From assembly GCA_021159845.1 (NCBI GenBank), contig JAGHDS010000451.1, positions 1 through 8,831 of the forward strand: a stretch of 8,831 nt of DNA. The letters are read 5' to 3'. The stretch comes from Anaerolineae bacterium. GTDB lineage: Bacteria > Chloroflexota > Anaerolineae > DUEN01. Below, one piece after another: positions 1-5,820 of the stretch. The notes under the pieces are model-generated. The model ran no database searches. It was not told the origin of the DNA and saw only the letters and a list, made by a program, of their open reading frames with translations. The translations under genes and the position numbers were made by a program. Position 1 is the stretch's first letter; every line of letters begins with the position of its first letter.

Positions 1-1
1 G

Positions 2-43
2 GACCTGGAGCTTGTGGATTACGATATTGAACTGATTCACTGA
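2..43 (+). CDS. 3' end of an unidentified upstream gene (partial)
   Basis: Only 13 codons and a TGA stop are visible, ending in the residues VDYDIELIH. This frame is supported because it runs open from the left edge and because a strong hairpin terminator follows 40 bases after the stop. The product cannot be recognised from so short a tail. In many bacteria the gene before rpsO encodes the riboflavin kinase/FAD synthetase RibF or the pseudouridine synthase TruB, but nothing in these residues confirms either. The two other forward frames also stop near here, so the frame choice is not certain. Confidence 0.4.
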   Translation, partial: DLELVDYDIELIH

Positions 44-82
44 AAGCTGGCGGCTGGGGGGGCGGATTTGGAGCGCGACGTG

Positions 83-130
83 GTGAGAACCCCGGCATCC
101 CGGAGGGGCCGGGGTTCTCACGTGTTGTTG
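83..130 (+). terminator. Intrinsic terminator of the upstream gene
   Basis: A perfect 14-bp stem pairs 83-96 (GTGAGAACCCCGGC) with 108-121, with an 11-base loop that can itself form three G-C pairs. A modestly T-rich stretch (GTGTTGTTG) follows. It lies between the first stop codon and the rpsO promoter, so it most likely ends the upstream transcript. The tail is not a clean run of T, which lowers certainty about factor-independent termination. Confidence 0.7.
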
Positions 131-205
131 CCTCGTGGGCCTCATGGGTAGCACCGTTGGCTTCCGCATCCACGACTCATCTCGTGGCGCACGCACAGGC
201 GGGAT

Positions 206-234
206 TTGCTCGGGCGAGGTCGTTATGTTATAAT
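206..234 (+). promoter_or_regulatory. Sigma-70-type promoter of rpsO
   Basis: The -35 box is TTGCTC at 206-211. A 17-base spacer separates it from a perfect -10 box TATAAT at 229-234, which is preceded by an extended -10 TG (TGT at 226-228). Transcription should begin near 241, giving a leader of about 75 bases before the GTG start of rpsO. This is the best promoter in the window. Its position rules out any rpsO start upstream of about 241. Confidence 0.85.
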
Positions 235-251
235 CGTTTCACGTTCAATGG

Positions 252-279
252 GCTGGGACATGCGCCTTGGTATTCCAGC
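252..279 (+). promoter_or_regulatory. Hairpin in the rpsO leader, possible S15 autoregulatory site
   Basis: GCTGG at 252-256 pairs with CCAGC at 275-279. A G-T wobble and an A-T pair extend the stem inward, leaving a loop of 14 bases. It lies within the predicted 5' leader between the promoter and the ribosome-binding site. S15 is known to repress its own mRNA through structured leaders that differ between bacterial phyla, so such a role here is plausible. No known class of S15 leader was recognised, and the stem is short. Confidence 0.3.
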
Positions 280-301
280 GGTGTCTCGGCTATCAGCGAT
301 G

Positions 302-308
302 AAAGGAG
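302..308 (+). promoter_or_regulatory. Ribosome-binding site that fixes the rpsO start
   Basis: AAAGGAG ends seven bases before the GTG at 316. It decides in favour of this GTG over the earlier in-frame ATG at 157, which lies upstream of the promoter and therefore outside the predicted mRNA. Confidence 0.8.
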
Positions 309-315
309 AAGGGAA

Positions 316-585
316 GTGCCTCTTTCGAAGGAGGAGAAGTCCGCGATCATTCAGGAATACCATGTACACGAGGATGACACAGGGTCGCCAGAGGTTCAGG
401 TGGCCCTTTTGACCGAGCGGATCAACCATCTGATTGAGCATCTGAAAGTGCATAAGCATGACGAGCATTCCCGCCGTGGTTTGCTGAAGATGGTTGGGCA
501 ACGTCGCCGGCATCTGGCGTACTTGGCGAAGAAGGATTACCGTCGGTACCGAGAGTTGATTGATCGTCTCGGCCTGCGTAAGTGA
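316..585 (+). CDS. rpsO: Small ribosomal subunit protein S15
   Basis: S15 is a primary binder of 16S rRNA in the platform of the 30S subunit, where it contacts a three-way junction and forms a bridge to the 50S subunit. The product is 89 residues, the usual length. It begins MPLSKEEKSAII and carries the conserved core DDTGSPEVQVALLTERI followed by HDEHSRRGLLKMVGQRR. Family RNA-contact residues T22, G23, Q28, H42, D49 and S52 are all present. The frame stays open back to an ATG at 157, but that ATG precedes the promoter, and the extra 53 residues do not resemble S15. The GTG at 316 has an excellent ribosome-binding site and gives the canonical N-terminus. The gene stands between its own promoter and its own terminator, and it is followed by pnp as in many bacteria. 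Confidence 0.97.
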   Translation: MPLSKEEKSAIIQEYHVHEDDTGSPEVQVALLTERINHLIEHLKVHKHDEHSRRGLLKMVGQRRRHLAYLAKKDYRRYRELIDRLGLRK

Positions 586-603
586 TGTGTGTTCTAGAGT
601 GTG

Positions 604-652
604 AAGACGAGTAGATGCGGCGGCGGTTTCCCATCTACTCGTCTTGTGTTTT
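604..652 (+). terminator. Intrinsic terminator downstream of rpsO
   Basis: A perfect 14-bp stem pairs 604-617 (AAGACGAGTAGATG) with 632-645, with a 14-base loop, and is followed by GTGTTTT. It begins 18 bases after the rpsO stop. In rpsO-pnp operons such a hairpin often gives partial termination and shields the rpsO 3' end from exonucleases. That dual role is inferred here. Confidence 0.8.
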
Positions 653-857
653 GAAGAGTTGTTGTGGTCTCCAAGTAAGCCGGATGTAGGGCGGGCTTGG
701 AGACTGGTAGACAGCTCAAATTTCGGCCTTGTCGGCAGCCTGGTGAGCATCTGGCCCGTCAAGAGGTCTAGGAATTGGTGAGTGGTGCCAATCATGCGCG
801 GGGTTTCGCGTTCGCTTGGCGACAGTCACCAGTCCCTGACCTCTGGGCAGAGCCAGG
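653..857 (+). other. Non-coding, hairpin-rich rpsO-pnp spacer (possible pnp leader or small RNA)
   Basis: No credible protein gene lies between the rpsO stop and the pnp start. The stretch holds several possible RNA stems. GTCTCCAAG at 667-675 pairs perfectly with 696-704. ATTGG at 774-778 pairs with CCAAT at 788-792. A two-part stem pairs CCTG at 835-838 with CAGG at 854-857, enclosing CTCT/AGAG at 841-844 and 849-852. The last stem directly abuts the terminator-like hairpin at 858. I found no good promoter boxes, tRNA features, signal-recognition-particle RNA motif or T-box motif. The region may be the 5' leader of pnp or a small RNA ending at 888. Confidence 0.35.
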
Positions 858-888
858 CACCCACGGCTGTCCGCGGCCGTGGGTGTTT
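858..888 (+). terminator. Terminator-like hairpin in the pnp leader (possible attenuator)
   Basis: CACCCACGGC at 858-867 pairs perfectly over 10 bp with 876-885 around an eight-base loop and is followed directly by TTT. The pnp ATG is only 53 bases further on. No promoter is visible in that interval, so transcripts reaching pnp must pass through this hairpin. It could act as an attenuator, as an RNA-processing site, or as the end of a small RNA. Confidence 0.5.
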
Positions 889-941
889 CGCGTAGCCGGG
901 CTTATGCCGCAAGGCCTAGAGGAAAGGGAGTGTAGGTAAAA

Positions 942-3164
942 ATGGAAGAGAAGAAATTTGTTGCGCACATAGGTGACCATGAGGTCATCATTGAGACAGG
1001 GCTTTTGGCTCCCCAGGCTGGGGGAGCCGTCCTGATCCGCTCTGGAGAGTCCGTGCTGTTGAGCACGGCTACAGCGTCCAAAGCCCCTCGCGAGGGCATC
1101 GACTTTTTCCCCTTGAGCGTGGAGTTTGAGGAACGGCTGTATGCGGCTGGTCGGATCCCCGGCTCCTTCTTCCGACGCGAGGGGCGCCCCAGCGACGAGG
1201 CCGTTTTGCTGTGCCGTCTGGTCGATCGGCCGTTGCGTCCACTTTTCCCCAAGGGATTCCGTAATGATGTACAGATCATCCTTACCGCTTTAGCGGCTGA
1301 TGGCAAGACGTATCTGGATATCCTGGGGATTATCGGTGCTTCGGCGGCGTTGATGATCTCCGATATCCCATTTGCCGGGCCGGTGGGTGCTGTGCGCGTT
1401 GGTTACATTGATGGTGAGTTTGTCGTCAACCCCACGATGCAGGAGATGGAGCACAGCACGCTTGACTTGCGCCTGGCGGGTACCGAGGATGCGATCTTAA
1501 TGGTGGAGGCGGGGGCCAACGAGATCCCCGAGGACCTGATGCTGGAGGCCATGCGCGTGGGGCACGAGGCGATGCAGGACGTCATCCGTGTCCAGCAGGA
1601 AATGGCAGAGGCCTTGGGAAAGCCGAAGCTGGAATTTACGCCGCCGGAGCTGCCCACCGAGGTTGAGGAGGCCGTGCGTGAGCGCGTGTTGGAGCGCATT
1701 CGTGAGGTCTTGAGGCAGGCGCTGCCCAAGCACGAACGCACCGATGCGCTCGACGCGCTGCGGGAGGAGACGATCGAGGCGCTGGGCGAGTCCTTCGAGG
1801 CTGAGGCGGTCGGGAGCGCTTTCGATGCCCTCCTCAGAGAGGCCGTGCGACGGCTCATCCTGGATGAGGGGGTGCGTCCAGACGGACGTGACACGAAGAC
1901 GATCCGGCCGATCATGTGTCGGGTCGGGGTGCTGCCCCGTGTGCATGGTAGCGGCCTCTTCATGCGCGGCGAGACCCAGGTGCTGACGATCGCTACGTTG
2001 GGGACCCTGCGGGACGCGCAGACGTTGGATACGCTGAGCCCTGAGGACACCAAGCGCTTCTTGCATCATTATAACTTCCCGCCTTATTCTACAGGTGAGG
2101 TCTGGCCGCTGCGAGGGCCTAAACGGCGGGAGATTGGCCATGGCGCGTTGGCCGAGCGGGCGTTGCTCCCGATGATCCCGCCGGAGAGCAAGTTCCCCTA
2201 CACGATCCGGTTGGTGTCGGAGGTCTTGTCGTCGAACGGTTCGACGTCGATGGCGTCCGTGTGTGGTAGTACGCTGGCGTTGATGGATGCGGGCGTTCCG
2301 ATCGAGGCACCAGTCGCTGGTGTGGCGATGGGGTTGATCACGGATGAGGATGGCCGGTATGCCGTCTTGACCGATATCCAGGGCATGGAGGATGCTCTGG
2401 GGGATATGGATTTCAAGGTTGCTGGCACGGAGCATGGGATCACCGCTTTGCAGATGGACATTAAGATCAAGGGGCTTTCGTATGACATCCTGGAGGAAGC
2501 ACTCGCTCAGGCTAGAGAAGGGCGTCTGTTCATCCTGGACAAGATGTTGCAGGTGATCTCGCGGCCGCGTAAGGAGCTGTCCAAGTACGCTCCCCGGATC
2601 ATCACGATCAGTATCGACCCGGAGAAGATCGGCAAGGTGATAGGCCCGGGCGGTAAGGTCATCCGCAAGATCCAGGAGGATTATGACGTCAAGGTGGATA
2701 TCGAGGAGGATGGCACGGTGTACGTCGCTGCCACCGATGAGGCGGCCAGCGCGGCGGCCATTCATGAGATCGAGACCTTGACGGAGGACGTGGAGGTCGG
2801 CAAGATCTATACGGGGCGTGTGGTGCGCACGGAGCCTTACGGCGCGTTCGTGGAGATCTTGCCGGGTGTGGATGGGATGGTGCACATCTCACAGTTGGCC
2901 GATTATCGAGCGCCCTCGGTGGAGGATGTGGTTAAAGTTGGCGATGAGGTGATGGTGATGGTCGTGGACATCGACTCCAACGGGCGTATCCGGCTTTCCC
3001 GACAGGCTGTTCTGGAAGGATGGACGCCTGAGGAGGCGCGTGAACATGATCGCGGCCTTCGAAGTGGGGGAGGACGATCTTCGTCAGGACGTTCATCCTC
3101 GCGTTCTGGTGGTCGCTCGAACGATCGGAACCGTGGGCGTGGTGGTCGGTCTCGGCGTCGTTAA
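942..3164 (+). CDS. pnp: Polyribonucleotide nucleotidyltransferase (PNPase)
   Basis: PNPase is a trimeric phosphorolytic 3'-to-5' exoribonuclease that degrades mRNA in the cytoplasm, releasing nucleoside diphosphates. The product is 740 residues. The first RNase PH-like core covers about 1-145 and includes the FFRREGRPSDEA segment at 76-87. A linking helical domain covers about 150-300. The second, catalytic core covers about 310-545. It contains GMEDALGDMDFKVAGT at 481-496, in which D484, D490 and K492 match the catalytic residues of the E. coli enzyme. A KH domain follows (about 552-612, GxxG loop GPGG at 568-571), then an S1 domain (about 617-692). The tail from about 705 to the end is rich in Gly, Arg and Ser and strongly basic. 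The ATG at 942 follows a purine-rich site (AGGAAAGGGAG, 920-930). The gene lies after rpsO, a common arrangement, but behind two terminator-like hairpins. Confidence 0.98.
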   Translation: MEEKKFVAHIGDHEVIIETGLLAPQAGGAVLIRSGESVLLSTATASKAPREGIDFFPLSVEFEERLYAAGRIPGSFFRREGRPSDEAVLLCRLVDRPLRPLFPKGFRNDVQIILTALAADGKTYLDILGIIGASAALMISDIPFAGPVGAVRVGYIDGEFVVNPTMQEMEHSTLDLRLAGTEDAILMVEAGANEIPEDLMLEAMRVGHEAMQDVIRVQQEMAEALGKPKLEFTPPELPTEVEEAVRERVLERIREVLRQALPKHERTDALDALREETIEALGESFEAEAVGSAFDALLREAVRRLILDEGVRPDGRDTKTIRPIMCRVGVLPRVHGSGLFMRGETQVLTIATLGTLRDAQTLDTLSPEDTKRFLHHYNFPPYSTGEVWPLRGPKRREIGHGALAERALLPMIPPESKFPYTIRLVSEVLSSNGSTSMASVCGSTLALMDAGVPIEAPVAGVAMGLITDEDGRYAVLTDIQGMEDALGDMDFKVAGTEHGITALQMDIKIKGLSYDILEEALAQAREGRLFILDKMLQVISRPRKELSKYAPRIITISIDPEKIGKVIGPGGKVIRKIQEDYDVKVDIEEDGTVYVAATDEAASAAAIHEIETLTEDVEVGKIYTGRVVRTEPYGAFVEILPGVDGMVHISQLADYRAPSVEDVVKVGDEVMVMVVDIDSNGRIRLSRQAVLEGWTPEEAREHDRGLRSGGGRSSSGRSSSRSGGRSNDRNRGRGGRSRRR

Positions 3165-3197
3165 GGAGGCTGGGCTGGGAGAGAGTTGTCATCTCCT

Positions 3198-3229
3198 ATT
3201 GCGGGATGCGATGTACTGCATCCCGCAAT
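3198..3229 (+). terminator. Hairpin downstream of pnp
   Basis: ATTGCGGGATGC at 3198-3209 pairs perfectly over 12 bp with 3218-3229 around an eight-base loop. It starts 34 bases after the pnp stop. The following bases (CCGTATTCCGTATTATATATTT) are AT-rich but hold no immediate T run, so it may act as a weak terminator or as a 3' stabiliser of the pnp mRNA. The AT-rich patch at 3239-3250 could hold a -10 box (TATTAT or TATATT) for lepB, but I see no matching -35 box. Confidence 0.5.
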
Positions 3230-3278
3230 CCGTATTCCGTATTATATATTTGGCTAGCGTGAAGGCGGATGTACAGGC

Positions 3279-3863
3279 ATGGAAGGAATGCAAGATCACG
3301 TGGTGGATGATCAATCGGAACCCAATCCACCCTCTCGGCGGGCAGGCTTCGTGGGATATGTCATGATGGCGCTGCGTGAGATGGTGGAGACGATCTTACC
3401 CGCTGTCCTCATCGCGCTGGTGATCCAGCTCTTCCTGGCGCAGGCGACTCGGGTGTATGGCCAGAGCATGGAACCTAACTTACACACAAGTCAGCGGTTG
3501 GTGGTAGAGAAGATCTCCTATCGGTTCCATTCGCCGCGCCGGGGCGATATCGTGGTCATTCATGTGCCAGGGTATCGGGAACCGCTTATCAAGCGGGTGA
3601 TTGCCCTTCCTGGTGAGACGCTGGAGATCCGCAAGGGTGTGGTCTACATCAATGGTCAGCCCTTGGACGAGCCATACGTCGTATATCGTTCTCAAGAGTC
3701 GTTTGGCCCAATCGTGATTCCTCCCCTGCATGTGTTTGTGATGGGGGATAATCGCGCTGCTTCGAATGATTCGCGCGCGTTTGGCCCTGTGCATATTGAC
3801 AACGTCATCGGCCGGGCGTGGCTATCCTATTGGCCACCCGCGCTCGTCGGGTGGGTGGAGTAG
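3279..3863 (+). CDS. lepB: Signal peptidase I
   Basis: This membrane-anchored serine protease removes signal peptides from exported proteins on the outer face of the cytoplasmic membrane. The product is 194 residues. A cytoplasmic N-terminus is followed by one membrane segment at about 35-55 (METILPAVLIALVIQ region). The nucleophile Ser63 lies in YGQSMEPNL and the general-base Lys105 in PLIKRVIALPGE. The conserved box MGDNRAASNDSRAFGPV is at 155-171. A single predicted membrane anchor and short length fit the Gram-positive/Chloroflexota type rather than the longer E. coli enzyme. The start is uncertain. The ATG at 3279 has a weak purine stretch (AAGGCGG) about ten bases upstream. The ATGs at 3363 and 3366 would also leave an intact anchor. 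A 7-bp hairpin (3834-3840 with 3848-3854) lies inside the last codons. Confidence 0.95.
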   Translation: MEGMQDHVVDDQSEPNPPSRRAGFVGYVMMALREMVETILPAVLIALVIQLFLAQATRVYGQSMEPNLHTSQRLVVEKISYRFHSPRRGDIVVIHVPGYREPLIKRVIALPGETLEIRKGVVYINGQPLDEPYVVYRSQESFGPIVIPPLHVFVMGDNRAASNDSRAFGPVHIDNVIGRAWLSYWPPALVGWVE

Positions 3864-3989
3864 CTATCGGGCTGGCTATCCTGCTGTAAGCGCCAGGTCT
3901 TGTGCTCAATAGAATAGAGAGAGTGAGACGGATGCCGCTTCGTTCCTCACCATGATGGGGGACGTTCCCTGTTCCGCGCTTAGGTTGGC
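3864..3989 (+). other. Spacer between lepB and the permease-phosphatase gene
   Basis: This 126-base gap has no gene. GTGAGACG at 3923-3930 can pair with CGT-CTCAC at 3941-3950 across a two-base bulge. TAGAAT at 3910-3915 resembles a -10 box but lacks a good -35 partner. Whether the next gene has its own promoter cannot be decided by eye. Confidence 0.3.
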
Positions 3990-5783
3990 ATGACTGTAAA
4001 CGATCGCCCGACATCACCACGCTGGAGCCCGTTGACCAAGCAGATTGTCATCATCGTCAGCTTGGCGGGGATGGTCTGGCTCATTCATCGGTTTGGTCAG
4101 ATCATCAATCCTTTAATCGTGGCCATGATCTTGGCCTATTTCCTCAACATCCCGGTGCGATGGCTGGTACGGCGCACCGGGTGGCCTCGCACGGCCGTCG
4201 TCGTCATCATCTATCTACTATTCCTGTTCCTCCTGGCGTCTGCCCCCGCGTTGGTGGTGCCCTGGTTCGTAGACTTGGTTCGTTCCCTGGGCATCACCTT
4301 GGCGGAGATGATACAGGACATCGGGCAACGTCTTGGCCAGCCTTTCCAGTTGTTCCCCGGCGTCCAAGTCGAGTTGTCCGCGTTATTTGATCAGATCGTG
4401 GGGGCGTTGCAGGCGTTGTTGTCCCCCTTTGCCACCAGCGCGGTGACGATCGTCTTTGGCGTTGCATCCAGCCTGCTCTGGCTCCTCTTCGTCCTGGTTG
4501 TCTCCTTTTGGTTGGTTAAGGATAATGCCCTGATCGCGCGATATCTGGCGGATCACATCCCGCCGATGTATCGAGAGGAGCTATTACGCCTGGCGCACGA
4601 GCTGGTCTCCATCTGGGACGCGTTCGTGCGGGGGCAGCTCACGGTGGGACTTATCGTCGGGACCGCGCTGATCATCGTCCTCTCCGTCATTGGTATGCCG
4701 AATGCGGTGGCCTTTGGCATGTTGGCTGCTGTGATGGAGTTGATCCCTTCGATTGGCTCTACCACGGTGGGGGCGTTGGCCGTCTTGGTCGCCCTCTTTC
4801 GCGGCTCCTCTCTCCTTCCGTTGAGCAATTTCTGGTTTGCCGTTCTTGTCGCCGGGGTCTTTGTTGCTGTCTTCCAACTGGATGGCATTTTTATCGCCCC
4901 GCGTATCGTGGGACGCCGCGTTCATCTACACCCTATGGTCGTGTTCGTGGGGATTATCGCTGGTGCCCGGGTCGCTGGTGCACTGGGAATGCTGCTAGCC
5001 TCGCCAACCATCGCCTCGTTGCGCGTGATTATCGGATACATCGTTGCCAAACTCCTTGACGAGGAGCCATTCGAGCCGCTGCCTTCTCCACCCGACCTGC
5101 CGGTGAAATGGCGTGGGCTGTTGTACGGTCGCCCGGTTGAGGCCTTGCTGTTCGATCTGGATGGCACACTGGTGGAAACCGATGATGAGATCGTACACGT
5201 GTGGGCGACGCGGATCGCTCCGCTCAAGCGGGTGATCCCGGCCCTGGAGCCGGAGCACGCTGTTCGCTGGTGGCTCAGCCGGCTGGAAGGGCCGATTAAC
5301 ACGGTCATCGCCTGTCTGGATCGATGGTCTATGGATGAGCGGGCGTTGGGGTGGGCGGAGCGGCTAGCCCGGGTGTTAGGGTACCCATCACCCGAGGCGT
5401 TCGTGCCTGTCCCGGGGGCGGTCGAGGCACTCCGGCATCTGCAAGAGCACTATCGGATTGGGATCGTGACGACGCGCCGGTTGCAGGAGGTCCGGCAGTT
5501 TGTCCGTCAGAACGGGCTGGATGGCTGCGTGGGGGTCATTGTGGCGCGGGATAACTACCCACACGTGAAGCCTCACCCCGGTCCTATCTTGCACGCGGCC
5601 GAGGGGGTGGGGGTGGATGTAGAGCATTGTGTCGTGGTGGGGGATTCGCCAGTGGATATCACGGCCGCCCGGGCTGCAGGCGCTTTGGCGGTCGCCGTGC
5701 TCTCCGGGTTCGGACGGCGGGAGGATTTCAACCACGCCGACCTGGTTGTGGATTCCGTGTTTGACTTGCTGGAATGGTTATGA
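3990..5783 (+). CDS. AI-2E-family permease fused to a HAD-superfamily phosphatase
   Basis: The product is 597 residues with two recognisable halves. Residues 1 to about 355 form a polytopic membrane protein of the AI-2E/PerM transporter family, with about eight hydrophobic segments. Family signatures are RGQLTVGLIVG (214-224), MPNAVAFGMLAAVMELIPSI (236-255) and QLDGIFIAPRIVG (296-308). After a proline-rich linker (about 356-380) comes a HAD hydrolase domain. Its motif I is FDLDGTLVET with nucleophile D389 and acid D391. Motif II is T494/T495 in GIVTTRR, motif III is K527 in HVKPHP, and motif IV is GDSPVD with D552 and D556. The order and the helical cap insert resemble phosphoglycolate phosphatase (Gph) and PpaX enzymes. 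The substrates of both halves are unknown; members of the permease family move varied solutes. The reading frame is continuous with no ATG at the junction. The ATG at 3990 has only a weak upstream AGG, so the start is less certain. Confidence 0.9.
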   Translation: MTVNDRPTSPRWSPLTKQIVIIVSLAGMVWLIHRFGQIINPLIVAMILAYFLNIPVRWLVRRTGWPRTAVVVIIYLLFLFLLASAPALVVPWFVDLVRSLGITLAEMIQDIGQRLGQPFQLFPGVQVELSALFDQIVGALQALLSPFATSAVTIVFGVASSLLWLLFVLVVSFWLVKDNALIARYLADHIPPMYREELLRLAHELVSIWDAFVRGQLTVGLIVGTALIIVLSVIGMPNAVAFGMLAAVMELIPSIGSTTVGALAVLVALFRGSSLLPLSNFWFAVLVAGVFVAVFQLDGIFIAPRIVGRRVHLHPMVVFVGIIAGARVAGALGMLLASPTIASLRVIIGYIVAKLLDEEPFEPLPSPPDLPVKWRGLLYGRPVEALLFDLDGTLVETDDEIVHVWATRIAPLKRVIPALEPEHAVRWWLSRLEGPINTVIACLDRWSMDERALGWAERLARVLGYPSPEAFVPVPGAVEALRHLQEHYRIGIVTTRRLQEVRQFVRQNGLDGCVGVIVARDNYPHVKPHPGPILHAAEGVGVDVEHCVVVGDSPVDITAARAAGALAVAVLSGFGRREDFNHADLVVDSVFDLLEWL

Positions 5784-5820
5784 GGTAAGCTCGCTTAAGG
5801 AAGGCATAGATCCTGTCCGG

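Noticed and set aside
223..795. Minus-strand open frame of 190 codons across rpsO and its terminator
   Set aside because: It crosses the rpsO promoter, coding region and terminator hairpin. The product has no family features.
653..941. tRNA, signal recognition particle RNA, T-box or known riboswitch in the pnp leader
   Set aside because: I looked for a TΨC-like arm, the conserved 4.5S loop sequence and the T-box AGGGTGG motif and found none. Only generic stems are present.
1497..2885. Open frame of about 460 codons on the minus strand inside pnp
   Set aside because: It lies wholly antisense to an unmistakable PNPase gene. The translation is rich in His, Arg, Asp and Gln without domain motifs, as expected of an antisense shadow in a G+C-rich gene.
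3040..3366. Forward open frame linking the 3' end of pnp to the start of lepB
   Set aside because: It overlaps the end of pnp and the start of lepB in another frame, crosses the hairpin at 3198-3229, and lacks a recognisable product.
5060..5150. Frameshift or missed stop joining two separate genes
   Set aside because: The frame is continuous and the linker codes for a plausible proline-rich connector. No ATG with a ribosome-binding site is present at the HAD domain start, so a true fusion is the simpler reading.
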